DNA from: Sphaerisporangium rufum
GTDB taxonomy: Bacteria > Actinomycetota > Actinomycetes > Streptosporangiales > Streptosporangiaceae
Direction of reading: 5' to 3'
NCBI RefSeq assembly: GCF_016863395.1
Contig: NZ_BOOU01000001.1
Span: forward strand, 1-64,000
DNA: 64,000 nucleotides
Under the pieces are notes generated by a model. That model was not told where the DNA came from. It did not search any database and saw nothing but the letters and a program-made list of their open reading frames with translations. The first letter of the stretch is position 1. Every line of letters begins with the position of its first letter. The position numbers and the translations under genes were made by a program. This document shows positions 18,028-26,643 of the stretch, piece by piece.

Positions 18028-19667
18028 TCGCCGTGGTGCTGGCCGCGGTGGTGGCGGCCCATCCGCTCGGTGACTTCACCGTCAACCACGCCAACGCGCT
18101 CAAGGTCTTCCCCGACCGGATCGAGAACACCGCCGCCGTCGACTACGCCGAGCTGCCCACCCTGCAGGCCGCGCCCGAGGTGGACACCGACGGGTCCGGA
18201 TCGGCCTCGGCCGCCGAGACCGCGGCGTACGCCCGGGCCACCTGCGGGGCGCTCGCCGCCGGGCAGCGGTTGACGGTGGACGGCCGGCCGGTGACCTGGC
18301 GGGCCGGACCGGCCCGCCTCGACTACGCCCCCGGCCAGGGCGGGCTGCGGATCAGCCGGCTGACCTGCGAGCTGAGCGCGCCGCTGGCCGGACCGGCGAC
18401 CATCGCGTTCTCCGACTCGTTCCTGGCCGGCCGGATCGGCTGGCGGGAGATCACCGCGACGGCCGAGGGAGTGCGGCTGGCAGCACCCGGTGTGCCCGCC
18501 GAAAGCCCGAGCCGGAACCTGCACGCCTACCCCGACGACCTGCTCGCCGACCCGCTCGACCAGCGCACCGCCACGCTGCGGGTCGAAGGGGCCACCGCCG
18601 GCACGGGCGCCGGCACGGACGCCGCCGGCGCGACGGGCGGCATGACGGGCGGCATGACGGGTGGCGCCGCGGGGCGGGCACCCGCGCTGGGCGCGCCGGT
18701 GCTGCCCGGACCGCTCGGGGACGCGCTGGCCGCGCTGGACCGCGTGTTCACCGGCCTGGTGGGCGCCCGGTCGCTGACCGTACCGCTCGGCCTGCTCGCC
18801 GTGCTGCTGGCCGCGGTGCTCGGCGCCGGCCACGCGCTGATCCCCGGGCACGGCAAGACCATCATGGCCGCCTACCTGGCCGGCCGGCGGGGCCGGCCGC
18901 GGGACGCCGTCGTCGTCGGTGCCACGGTCACCGCCACCCACACCACCGGTGTCCTGCTGGTCGGCCTGCTGGTCAGCGCGTTCTCCACCCTGGCGGGCGA
19001 GGCGGTGCTGTCCTGGCTGGGGCTGGCCAGCGGCCTGCTGATCGCCGCCGCCGGCCTCGGCCTGCTCCGCACCGCCCTCCGCCGCCCCACCCCGGGACAC
19101 GGGCATGGGCACGGCCACGGACACGGGCACAGCCACGGACACGAACACGGGCACAGCCACGGACACGGACACGGACACGGACACGGGCACAGCCACGGAC
19201 TCGGACATGTGCATGGGCCCGGACACGGTCTCCGGCTCTGGCGGCGGCGCGGGCCCGGCCCGGAGGCCACCGTGAACACTGACGTGAACACCGACGTGAA
19301 CACCGACCTGGACTCTGCCGTGGACGGTTCCGGACGGGCACCGGGGCGGGCCGGGCTGATCGGGCTCGGCGTGGCCGGTGGCCTGGTGCCGAGCCCGTCG
19401 GCGCTCATCGTGCTGCTCGGCGCGGTCGCGCTGGGCCGTACCTGGTTCGGCGTCGCCCTGGTCGGCGCCTACGGGGTGGGCATGGCGGCGACCCTGACCG
19501 CCACCGGCCTGCTGCTGGTGAAGCTGGCCGCCCGGCTGGACCGGCTGGCCGCCGCCCGCCGCGGCCTGGCCGCCCGGGCCGCCGGCCTGGCGCCGCTGGG
19601 CACCGCCACCATGGTCGTCGTCCTCGGCACCGGCCTGGCCGTCCGCGGCCTGGCCGGCGCCCTGTGA
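18024..19667 (+). CDS. NicO/HupE-type metal transporter with EF-hand-like loop and poly-His linker
   Basis: A 547-aa membrane protein. An N-terminal signal leads into an extracellular domain (HPLGDFTVNHANAL) that carries an EF-hand-like loop, DTDGSGSASAAE, near residue 54. The membrane part has about six helices, including LGAGHALIPGHGKTIMAAYL and ATHTTGVLLVGLL, typical of NicO-like nickel/cobalt exporters or importers. Between helices is a linker of alternating Gly-His, Ser-His and Glu-His residues (about 357-400), a likely metal buffer. Direction and metal cannot be decided. The start ATG overlaps the TPR stop codon by 4 bp. Confidence 0.8.
   Translation: MIAVVLAAVVAAHPLGDFTVNHANALKVFPDRIENTAAVDYAELPTLQAAPEVDTDGSGSASAAETAAYARATCGALAAGQRLTVDGRPVTWRAGPARLDYAPGQGGLRISRLTCELSAPLAGPATIAFSDSFLAGRIGWREITATAEGVRLAAPGVPAESPSRNLHAYPDDLLADPLDQRTATLRVEGATAGTGAGTDAAGATGGMTGGMTGGAAGRAPALGAPVLPGPLGDALAALDRVFTGLVGARSLTVPLGLLAVLLAAVLGAGHALIPGHGKTIMAAYLAGRRGRPRDAVVVGATVTATHTTGVLLVGLLVSAFSTLAGEAVLSWLGLASGLLIAAAGLGLLRTALRRPTPGHGHGHGHGHGHSHGHEHGHSHGHGHGHGHGHSHGLGHVHGPGHGLRLWRRRGPGPEATVNTDVNTDVNTDLDSAVDGSGRAPGRAGLIGLGVAGGLVPSPSALIVLLGAVALGRTWFGVALVGAYGVGMAATLTATGLLLVKLAARLDRLAAARRGLAARAAGLAPLGTATMVVVLGTGLAVRGLAGAL
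19095..19230 (+). repeat. GGACAC hexamer array encoding the His-rich linker
   Basis: A run of six-base units related to GGACACGG/GGGCACAG encodes alternating Gly-His pairs with Ser and Glu variants. It keeps the reading frame of the transporter gene. The high His density argues for metal binding rather than random drift. Confidence 0.8.
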
Positions 19668-19696
19668 GCTCGCGTGGCCGGATGTCGGCGATACGA

Positions 19697-19717
19697 CCGG
19701 CCGATGGGATCGGCCGG
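19697..19717. terminator. Stem-loop between convergent genes
   Basis: CCGGCCGAT-GGG-ATCGGCCGG is a perfect 9-bp hairpin 29 bp after the transporter stop and 75 bp after the rtcB stop on the other strand. A bidirectional terminator is likely. Confidence 0.5.
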
Positions 19718-19792
19718 CCGGCACCCCGGTGCGGCCCGGCACCCGGGCCTCGTCCGGTCGTCGTCCCAGCCGACCGCGGTGCCGGCGGGCGC

Positions 19793-20947
19793 CTACCCCT
19801 TGTAGTTGAAGATCTGCCGCAGCGTGTGCTGGACCTCGACCAGGTCCCGCTGGTCGGCCATCACCTGGTCGATGGGCTTGTACGCCTCCGGGTGCTCGTC
19901 CACCAGCGTGGCGGCCCGGTCGGCGTTCCAGGTCCGGCCGCGCATCGCCTCGGTGAGCGAGGCGGCGGACAGCTCCCGCTTCGCCCGGGTGCGCGACATG
20001 CGGCGGCCCGCCCCGTGCGCGCAGGAGTGGTAGGAGTCGGGGTTGCCGCGGCCGCGGACGATGTAGGAGCGGGTGCCCATCGAGCCGGGGATGACGCCCT
20101 CATCTCCGGTATCGGCCTTGATGGCACCCTTTCGGGTGATCCACAGCTCCTTGCCGTGATGCGTCTCTCTTTGGGTGAAATTATGGTGGCAGTTGATCAC
20201 GCGGACCCGGCGGCCGGTGCCGACCACCCGGAACAGCGCGTCCACCAGCACCCGGTCCATCCGGGCGCGCGACGCCATGGCGTACCGCTGGGCCCACAGC
20301 ATGTCCTCGATGTAGGCGGTGAACTCCGGGGTGTTCTGCACCAGGTAGGCCAGATCCGGATCCTCCAGGCCGAGGGCCTGCTTCTTCATCAGCTTCTTGG
20401 CGCCCACGATGTGCATGGTGGCGAGCTGGTTGCCGATGCCACGCGAACCGGAGTGCAGCACCGTCCAGACCCGGTCTCGCTCGTCCAGGCAGACCTCCAC
20501 GAAGTGGTTGCCGGACCCCAGGGTGCCGAACTGCTCGGCCACCTTCTTCTCCTGCTTGGGGTTCAGGCCGGTGTGCGGGTGGCCCAGCTCGCCCAGCGCG
20601 CGGTCCAGCGACCGGTCGGCGTGCCCCTTGCCCACCCCGGCCGGGATGCGCCGCTCCACCATGGGCATCAGCGGGGCGAGGGAGTCGGGCAGGTCGGCGG
20701 CGGTGAGCGTCGTCTCGGTGGCGACCATGCCGCAGCCGATGTCCACCCCCACCGCGGCCGGGATGATCGCCCCTTCGGTGGGGATCACCGACCCCACCGT
20801 GGCGCCGATGCCGACGTGCGCGTCCGGCATGAGCGCCACGTGACCCGACACGACCGGCAGGCGGGCGGTACGGGCCGCCTGCTCGACCGTGCCCGCGTCG
20901 ATCTCGCTGGCCCATGACAGAAGGTTCGGTGCGACCTGGCTCGGCAT
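19793..20947 (-). CDS. rtcB: RtcB-type RNA ligase
   Basis: A 384-aa RtcB protein. Metal and guanylate site motifs are visible: VGVDIGCGM with its cysteine, GSGNHFVEV, VLHSGSRGIG, NCHHNF, and the guanylylated histidine in SYHSCAHGAGR. RtcB joins RNA 2',3'-cyclic phosphate or 3'-phosphate ends to 5'-OH ends using GTP and Mn2+. It acts in RNA repair or tRNA healing in bacteria. ATG 20947 follows AAAGGAGAG. No archease or RtcA gene is next to it. Confidence 0.93.
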   Translation of the reverse strand: MPSQVAPNLLSWASEIDAGTVEQAARTARLPVVSGHVALMPDAHVGIGATVGSVIPTEGAIIPAAVGVDIGCGMVATETTLTAADLPDSLAPLMPMVERRIPAGVGKGHADRSLDRALGELGHPHTGLNPKQEKKVAEQFGTLGSGNHFVEVCLDERDRVWTVLHSGSRGIGNQLATMHIVGAKKLMKKQALGLEDPDLAYLVQNTPEFTAYIEDMLWAQRYAMASRARMDRVLVDALFRVVGTGRRVRVINCHHNFTQRETHHGKELWITRKGAIKADTGDEGVIPGSMGTRSYIVRGRGNPDSYHSCAHGAGRRMSRTRAKRELSAASLTEAMRGRTWNADRAATLVDEHPEAYKPIDQVMADQRDLVEVQHTLRQIFNYKG

Positions 20948-21047
20948 GAGGATCTCTCCTTTGTGATCGAGATCTACTGTGGCCCGGTCCGGCCCGCCGA
21001 TCCACCGATTATCCGCCGCCGCTCCCCCGGCCCCGGGCGCGCCTCAC

Positions 21048-21053
21048 TAAGAT
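21048..21053 (+). promoter_or_regulatory. -10 element suggesting a leaderless hydrolase mRNA
   Basis: TAAGAT lies 7 nt before ATG 21061, the spacing expected when transcription starts at the start codon itself. No ribosome site precedes either candidate ATG. This is the reason for preferring ATG 21061. Confidence 0.35.
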
Positions 21054-21060
21054 GCGCCGG

Positions 21061-21705
21061 ATGAGGCGGGTACTGATGTGGCTGCACGGCGGGGCCTGGA
21101 TGATGCGCCCGGAAGGCGACCGCTCGGCCAAGGCCTACCAGCGGCACGGCCTTGAGGTGGTGCCGGCCACCTACCGGCTGAGCGGCGAGGCGAGGTGGCC
21201 GGCGCAACTGGCGGACGTGCGGGCGGCGGCCCGAGAGATCATGGCCGGCGATCCGGACGTCCGGCTGCTGGTCGCCGGGCACTCGGCGGGCGCCCATCTC
21301 GCGTTGCACCTGGCCCTGCGCGGCGTGAACCGGCCGGGCGACGTGGCCGCGGTGATCGCCGCCTCGCCGCCGACCGACCCGCTGGCCGCCGACTGGCCCG
21401 AAAGCCGGGAGGCCGGCAGCCCGTGGGCCCGCCTGCTCGGCCAAGTGCCGGCCGCCGGCGACCCGGCCACCGCGGACGTCACGGTCGCCAACCACGTGGG
21501 CACCGGCGTGCCGGTCCTGCTGCTGCACGGCGCGGACGACCAGGTGGTGCCGCCGACCCAGACCCTGGACCTGGCGAACGCCCTGCTGGCCGCCGGGCAC
21601 CCGGTGACCGCCTACCTCTGTCCCGGCGGGCACGACCTGCGGCTGGACGACGCCGACGTCGAGCAGGTGGTCGCCGCCTTCCTGCGCGGGCCGGCCGCCG
21701 GCTGA
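21061..21705 (+). CDS. Alpha/beta hydrolase (esterase/formamidase-like)
   Basis: A 214-aa alpha/beta hydrolase with oxyanion motif HGGAW, nucleophile elbow GHSAGAH, an acid in LLHGADDQVVP and the final His in PGGHDLRL. This arrangement fits small carboxylesterases or kynurenine formamidase-like enzymes; the substrate is unknown. The start is uncertain: ATG 21052 gives three more residues, but a -10-like TAAGAT overlaps it, favouring ATG 21061. The gene converges on the small protein at 21728-21922 across a shared stem-loop. Confidence 0.82.
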   Translation: MRRVLMWLHGGAWMMRPEGDRSAKAYQRHGLEVVPATYRLSGEARWPAQLADVRAAAREIMAGDPDVRLLVAGHSAGAHLALHLALRGVNRPGDVAAVIAASPPTDPLAADWPESREAGSPWARLLGQVPAAGDPATADVTVANHVGTGVPVLLLHGADDQVVPPTQTLDLANALLAAGHPVTAYLCPGGHDLRLDDADVEQVVAAFLRGPAAG

Positions 21706-21727
21706 CCGGCCGCGGCCGGCGGCCGGC
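21690..21727. terminator. Bidirectional stem-loop between convergent genes
   Basis: GCCGGCCGCCGGC at 21690-21702 pairs perfectly with GCCGGCGGCCGGC at 21715-21727 around a 12-nt loop. The left arm is inside the last codons of the hydrolase gene and the right arm touches the stop codon of the opposing gene. Confidence 0.6.
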
Positions 21728-21922
21728 TCAGCTGCGGACGCCGTGGTCGCGGCGGATCTGCGCGGCGGCCTGCTTGATGCGCTCCTCGGTGCGCAGCAGC
21801 CGGGCCTCGGCCTCGTCGGTGCGCGCCTTGGCCGCCATCGTGCGGTTCCCGGTGCCCGAGCCCAGCCGCCGCCGCGTCCGGGCCGCCAGCTCGCGGATGC
21901 CCAACCTGTCGATGAATCCCAT
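21728..21922 (-). CDS. Small basic hypothetical protein
   Basis: A 64-aa protein starting MGFIDRLGIRELAARTRRRLG and ending in a charged helix with coiled-coil character (DEAEARLLRTEERIKQAAAQIRR). I do not recognise the family. A GAGGAGG ribosome site 6-7 nt before ATG 21922 and a strong stem-loop at its end support a real gene. It lies 86 bp after the end of the membrane protein gene on the same strand. Confidence 0.65.
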   Translation of the reverse strand: MGFIDRLGIRELAARTRRRLGSGTGNRTMAAKARTDEAEARLLRTEERIKQAAAQIRRDHGVRS

Positions 21923-22008
21923 GGCCGCGCCTCCTCATCACATGCTCACTGAACGTCTCCACTCCCCCGGAGCGCGACGATCATGCATGTCTCCGGTGGA
22001 ACCGCGGG

Positions 22009-22830
22009 TCAGCCGGGACGGCGGTCACCGCCGCGGCGCCGGGAGCGCTCGCGGTCGGCGGGCCAGACCGAGGGCAGGTCGTGCCGCCCGGACACGAACT
22101 CCTGGACCGCGATCTTCACCCGGATCACCGGCCGCCGCCAGCGGTGCTCCCGGTGCACGGCGCGGGCCATCTTGCCCTCGCTGGGCCGGCGCGAGCCCGG
22201 GGCGAAGAACCAGCGCGCCCAGGGCGACCCGGGGCGGGCCAGCCGCAGCGCGCCGACCACGAGCAGGACCGGCACGAACAGCCCGACCAGCCCGGTCCAG
22301 ATCTTGCCCTTGAGCAGGGTGACCACCGCCAGGACGAGGTTGCCGGTGAGGATCGCGGCCGCCGTCCACCGGCCGCTCGCCGACGGATCGGGCGATTCCC
22401 AGCCGAGCGGGCGCAGGCCGAGCAGCAGGAGCAGGGTGACCGCGATGGCGACGAACACCGCGTCGACCGAGGCCCGTCCCTCCTCCGACCAGTAGACGTC
22501 GCGCAGGTGCAGGATGAGCGCGAACTCGTCCAGCACCAGGGCCGCGCCCACCCCGAAGATCGCCGCGGTGAGGGCGTACCAGCCGGAGGACAGGCCCGCG
22601 GTGACCAGCCCGGCGATTCCGCCGAGCAGCATGAGCACCACGCCGAACACCACGTGGTGGACGTGCACGTCGCCCACGCTGACGTTGCGGAACCAGCCGA
22701 CCCGGGCCCGGATCAGCCGGACGTTCACCCGGGTGAACACGAAGGTGACGATCAGCGCGATCAGGAAGCAGAACAGCGGCAGCCGGCCGTTGTCGACGAT
22801 CCTCTCGGCGAACCATTCCCCCACGCGCAT
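22009..22830 (-). CDS. Integral membrane protein of unknown function
   Basis: A 273-aa protein with about six transmembrane helices between residues 16 and 200, including LFCFLIALIVTFVFT, VVFGVVLMLLGGIAGLVTAG and AILTGNLVLAVVTLL. A histidine cluster, VGDVHVHHVVFG, and an acidic site, LDEFALILHLRDVYWSEEG, lie at membrane edges and look conserved, suggesting metal or proton handling. The C-terminus is basic and cytoplasmic. Homologues are common in actinomycetes, but no function is established that I can name. Confidence 0.8.
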   Translation of the reverse strand: MRVGEWFAERIVDNGRLPLFCFLIALIVTFVFTRVNVRLIRARVGWFRNVSVGDVHVHHVVFGVVLMLLGGIAGLVTAGLSSGWYALTAAIFGVGAALVLDEFALILHLRDVYWSEEGRASVDAVFVAIAVTLLLLLGLRPLGWESPDPSASGRWTAAAILTGNLVLAVVTLLKGKIWTGLVGLFVPVLLVVGALRLARPGSPWARWFFAPGSRRPSEGKMARAVHREHRWRRPVIRVKIAVQEFVSGRHDLPSVWPADRERSRRRGGDRRPG

Positions 22831-23068
22831 CCCCCGTCGCCAGGCTACGTCTCCGTCCCGGGCGGCCCGTCCGGCCGGCGTGCCCTCGCCGGGCGCCGCG
22901 CGCCCCTCGACCGTGATCGGTGCCGTCAGGCGTGGAACGCCTGGAAGGCCCGCGGTCGTTCCCGCGGCGGGTCGCGGTGACGCCGGCGGTGACGTTGACG
23001 GCGGGTCGGGGGTGCTGCTTGCATGCCACCAATGGTCTGGTCACAGGCCCGTGCCGGAGGGGGACGCC

Positions 23069-24415
23069 ATGCTCACCGTCGACGAACTGCGCGAAGAGGT
23101 GGACGCGGGGCGGATCGACACCGTGCTGCTGGCGATCGCCGACATGCAGGGCCGCCTCCAGGGCAAGCGGCTGTCGGCCCGCTACTTCCTCGAGGAGGTG
23201 CTGGAGCACGCGGCCGAGGGCTGCAACTACCTGCTCGCGGTGGACGTGGACATGAACACCGTGGACGGGTACGAGATCTCCTCCTGGGAGCACGGTTACG
23301 GCGACTTCGTGATGAAACCCGACCTGAGCACGCTGCGCCGGCTGCCGTGGCAGGAGGGGGCCGCGCTGGTCATGGCCGATCTGGTGTGGGCGGACGGCAC
23401 CCCGGTCGTGCCCTCGCCCCGGCAGATCCTGCGCGGCCAGCTCGACCGGCTGGCCGGGCGCGACTGGGCGGCCTACGTCGGCACCGAGCTGGAGTTCGTG
23501 GTGTTCAACGACAGCTACGAGAGCGCCTGGTCCAGTGGCTACCGTGACCTCACCCCCGCCAACCAGTACAACGTGGACTACTCGCTGCTCGGCGGGGCCC
23601 GGGTGGAGCCGCTGCTGCGGCGGATCCGGCTCGGCATGGAGGGCGCCGGCCTGTACGTCGAGTCGGCGAAGGGAGAGTGCAACCTGGGCCAGCACGAGAT
23701 CGCCTTCCGGTTCACCGACGCCCTGGCCACCTGCGACAACCACTCGATCTACAAGAGCGGGGCCAAGGAGATCGCCGCCCAGCAGGGCATGTCGATCACC
23801 TTCATGGCCAAGCCGAACCGGCGGGAGGGCAACTCCTGCCACATCCACATCTCGCTGCGCGGCACCGACGGCGCGACGGTGATGGCCGGGGACGGCCCGC
23901 ACGGGCTGTCGCGGCTCGGCGAGCACTTCATCGCCGGCCAGCTCGCCGCGCTGCGCGAGTTCACCCTGCTGCTGGCGCCGAACATCAACTCCTACAAGCG
24001 GTACGTTCCGGGCAGCTTCGCCCCGACGGCCGTCCGCTGGGGGGTGGACAACCGCACCTGCGCGCTGCGCCTGGTCGGGCACGGCCCCTCGCTGCGGGTG
24101 GAGAACCGGGTGCCCGGCGGGGACGTCAACCCGTACCTGGCGGTGGCCGGGCTCATCGCGGCCGGGCTGCACGGCATCGAGAACGAGCTGCCGCTGGAGG
24201 AGCCGTGCACCGGCAACGCCTACACCTCCGGGGCGGAGACGGTGCCGGCCACGCTGCGCGACGCACTGGCGCTGTGGGAGGGTTCGGAGATCGCCAAGGC
24301 GGCGCTGGGCCAGGACGTCGTCGGCCACTACGCCAACAACGCCCGGGTGGAGCTGGCGGCGTTCGACGCGGCGGTGACCGACTGGGAGCTGTACCGCGGC
24401 TTCGAGCGGATGTGA
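23069..24415 (+). CDS. Glutamine synthetase-like gamma-glutamyl-amine ligase
   Basis: A 448-aa type I glutamine synthetase fold. ATP/metal motifs are present (GTELEFVVF, GECNLGQHEI, NSCHIHISL, NSYKRYVPGSFAP, RVENRVPGGDVNPYL). The adenylylation-loop tyrosine motif of true GlnA is not seen. Neighbouring aldehyde dehydrogenase, SDR and gamma-glutamyl hydrolase genes indicate that it glutamylates an amine, as in the Puu pathway and for Streptomyces GlnA3/GlnA4, which act on polyamines and ethanolamine. ATG 23069 follows GGAGGGGG by 5 nt. The exact amine is unknown. Confidence 0.88.
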   Translation: MLTVDELREEVDAGRIDTVLLAIADMQGRLQGKRLSARYFLEEVLEHAAEGCNYLLAVDVDMNTVDGYEISSWEHGYGDFVMKPDLSTLRRLPWQEGAALVMADLVWADGTPVVPSPRQILRGQLDRLAGRDWAAYVGTELEFVVFNDSYESAWSSGYRDLTPANQYNVDYSLLGGARVEPLLRRIRLGMEGAGLYVESAKGECNLGQHEIAFRFTDALATCDNHSIYKSGAKEIAAQQGMSITFMAKPNRREGNSCHIHISLRGTDGATVMAGDGPHGLSRLGEHFIAGQLAALREFTLLLAPNINSYKRYVPGSFAPTAVRWGVDNRTCALRLVGHGPSLRVENRVPGGDVNPYLAVAGLIAAGLHGIENELPLEEPCTGNAYTSGAETVPATLRDALALWEGSEIAKAALGQDVVGHYANNARVELAAFDAAVTDWELYRGFERM

Positions 24416-24426
24416 CGCGGCGCCTG

Positions 24427-24463
24427 GATCGGGCACGGTCGATCGGGCACGGTCGATCGGGGC
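24427..24463. repeat. 14-bp tandem repeat between ligase and dehydrogenase genes
   Basis: GATCGGGCACGGTC occurs at 24427-24440 and 24441-24454 and continues as a partial third copy. It fills most of the 67-bp spacer before the next start codon. No function is evident. Confidence 0.75.
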
Positions 24464-24482
24464 CCGCGCGCGAGGAGGAACG

Positions 24483-25826
24483 GTGAAGATCATCAATCCG
24501 GCCACCGAGGAGGTACTGGCCGACGTCGAGCTCGCCGACGCGGCCGAGACCGACCGCGCGGTGGCCCGGGCGCGGGCGGTGCTCGGCCCGTGGCGGCAGG
24601 TCGCGCCGGGTGACCGGGCCCGGCTGCTGCGGCGGTTCGCCGAGCTGGTCGACCGGCACGCCGGCGAGCTGGCCGGGCTGGAGACCGCCAACGCCGGGCA
24701 CCCGGTGGGCAACGCCCGCTGGGAGGCGGGCAACGTCCGCGACGTGCTGCACTTCTACGCCGGGGCGCCCGAACGCGACCACGGCCGGCAGATCCCGGTC
24801 CCCGGCGGGGTGGACATCACCTTCGCCGAGCCGCTCGGCGTGGTGGCGGTGATCGTGCCGTGGAACTTCCCCATGGTGATCATGATGTGGGGCGCCGCCC
24901 CGGCGCTGGCGGCCGGCAACACGGTGATCGTGAAACCGGCCGAGCACACCCCGCTGACCGCGCTGCGGCTGGCGGAGCTGGCCCTTGAGGCGGGCCTGCC
25001 CGAGGGGGTGCTGCAGGTGCTGCCCGGCGCGGGGGAGGTGGCCGGGGCACGGCTGGCCGAGCACCCCGGAGTCAACAAGATCGTGTTCACCGGGTCCACC
25101 GAGGTGGGCCGGCAGGTGGCCGCCGCGGCGGCGCGCACCGTCAAGCGGGTGACGCTGGAGCTCGGCGGCAAGAACGTCAACGTGGTGTTCGCCGACGCCG
25201 ACCTGGAGCGCGCCGCGGCCACCGCGCCGATGGCCGCCTTCGACAACAGCGGCCAGGACTGCTGCGCCCGCTCCCGCGTCCTGGTCGAGCGCCCGGTGTA
25301 CGAGGAGTTCCTCGACCGGCTGGTGGACGCGGCGCGGGCGCTGAACGTCGGCGACCCGCGCGATCCGGCCACCGACCTCGGGCCGCTGATCAGCGCCGAG
25401 CACCGGTCCCGGGTGGCGTCGTACGTCACCGGCACCCCGCACTTCCAGGGCGGCTGCCCGGCCGGTCCGGGGTTCTGGTTCCCGCCGACGGTGCTGACCC
25501 ACGACTCACCCGCCGACCGGGCGTTCACCGAGGAGATCTTCGGGCCGGTGGTCGGTGTGGTCCCGTTCGACGGCGAGGCGGAGGCGGTGCGGATCGCCAA
25601 CGACACCGACTACGGGCTGTCCGGGTCCATCTGGACCAGGGATGTGGGCCGGGCGCTGCGCACCGCGCGGGCCATCGAGGCGGGCAACCTGTCGGTCAAC
25701 TCGCACTCGTCGGTGCGCTACTGGACCCCGTTCGGCGGGTTCAAGCAGTCCGGGCTCGGCCGCGAGCTGGGCCCGGACGCGCTGGCCGCCTTCACCGAGA
25801 CCAAGAACGTGTTCATCGCCTGCTGA
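24483..25826 (+). CDS. NAD(P)-dependent aldehyde dehydrogenase (gamma-glutamyl-aminoaldehyde oxidising, inferred)
   Basis: A 447-aa aldehyde dehydrogenase with the substrate/cofactor segment VPWNFPMVIMMWG, the Rossmann motif FTGSTEVGR, the general base in LELGGKN and the catalytic cysteine in NSGQDCCARSR. It is shorter at the N-terminus than the usual 480-500 residues. In gamma-glutamyl polyamine catabolism this step turns gamma-glutamyl-aminoaldehyde into the acid. GTG 24483 has GAGGAGGAAC just upstream. Operon position supports the pathway call; the substrate is inferred. Confidence 0.88.
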   Translation: MKIINPATEEVLADVELADAAETDRAVARARAVLGPWRQVAPGDRARLLRRFAELVDRHAGELAGLETANAGHPVGNARWEAGNVRDVLHFYAGAPERDHGRQIPVPGGVDITFAEPLGVVAVIVPWNFPMVIMMWGAAPALAAGNTVIVKPAEHTPLTALRLAELALEAGLPEGVLQVLPGAGEVAGARLAEHPGVNKIVFTGSTEVGRQVAAAAARTVKRVTLELGGKNVNVVFADADLERAAATAPMAAFDNSGQDCCARSRVLVERPVYEEFLDRLVDAARALNVGDPRDPATDLGPLISAEHRSRVASYVTGTPHFQGGCPAGPGFWFPPTVLTHDSPADRAFTEEIFGPVVGVVPFDGEAEAVRIANDTDYGLSGSIWTRDVGRALRTARAIEAGNLSVNSHSSVRYWTPFGGFKQSGLGRELGPDALAAFTETKNVFIAC

Positions 25827-25872
25827 GCCGAAACCACCACCGTCTCTCCACACCCACCGGGGGTCGTCACCT

Positions 25873-26637
25873 ATGCAACGTCTGCGGGACCGGGTCGCCG
25901 TGATCACCGGCGCGGCGGGAGGCATCGGGCTGGCCACCGCCCGCCGCTTCGCCGAGGAGGGCGCCACGGTGGTGTGCGCCGACCTGGACGAGGAGGGCGG
26001 CGCGAAGGCCGCCGAGGAGGTGGGCGGCCTGTTCGTCCGGGCCGACGTCGCCGACGAGGCGGATGTGGCGCGCCTGTTCGAGACGGCCTTCGACACCTAT
26101 GGCAGCGTGGACATCGCGTTCAACAACGCGGGCATCTCGCCGCCGGACGACGACTCGATCCTGTCCACCGGGATCGAGGCCTGGCGGCGGGTGCAGGACG
26201 TCAACCTCACCAGCGTCTACCTGTGCTGCAAGCACGTGATCCCGTACATGCGCCGGCAGGGCAAGGGGTCGATCATCAACACCGCGTCGTTCGTGGCGGT
26301 GATGGGCTCGGCCACCTCGCAGATCTCCTACACCGCCTCCAAGGGCGGCGTGCTGGCCATGTCCCGCGAGCTCGGCGTGCAGTTCGCCCGGGAGGGCATC
26401 CGGGTCAACGCGCTGTGTCCCGGGCCGGTGGACACCCCGCTGCTGCGCGAGCTGTTCGCCAAGGACCCCGAGCGCGCGCAGCGGCGCCTGGTGCACGTCC
26501 CGATGGGCCGGTTCGCCGAGGCCGCGGAGATCGCCGCCGCGGTCGCCTTCCTGGCCTCCGACGACGCGAGCTTCATCACCGGCGCGGAGTTCCTGGTGGA
26601 CGGCGGCATCTCCGGCGCCTACGTCACCCCGCTGTAG
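25873..26637 (+). CDS. SDR oxidoreductase (3-oxoacyl-ACP reductase-like)
   Basis: A 254-aa classical SDR with TGAAGGIGLATA, NNAGISPP, the catalytic Ser region INTASFVAVMG and YTASK. ATG 25873 is 46 bp after the dehydrogenase stop, and the next gene begins 6 bp after this one ends, so it belongs to the same operon. The canonical pathway uses a flavin oxidase (PuuB) to make the aldehyde. No such gene is visible here, so this SDR may oxidise an alcohol-type intermediate, such as gamma-glutamyl-ethanolamine; that is inference. Confidence 0.87.
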   Translation: MQRLRDRVAVITGAAGGIGLATARRFAEEGATVVCADLDEEGGAKAAEEVGGLFVRADVADEADVARLFETAFDTYGSVDIAFNNAGISPPDDDSILSTGIEAWRRVQDVNLTSVYLCCKHVIPYMRRQGKGSIINTASFVAVMGSATSQISYTASKGGVLAMSRELGVQFAREGIRVNALCPGPVDTPLLRELFAKDPERAQRRLVHVPMGRFAEAAEIAAAVAFLASDDASFITGAEFLVDGGISGAYVTPL

Positions 26638-26643
26638 GCGCCG

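Noticed and set aside
17556-19742. 728-aa minus-strand open frame with VSVSVPV-like repeats
   Set aside because: It is the antisense reading of the TPR gene and the His-rich transporter; the repeats are the complement of the Gly-His codons.
22025-24733. 902-aa minus-strand open frame opposite the glutamine synthetase-like gene
   Set aside because: Composition is that of an antisense frame, and the plus strand encodes a full enzyme with all motifs.
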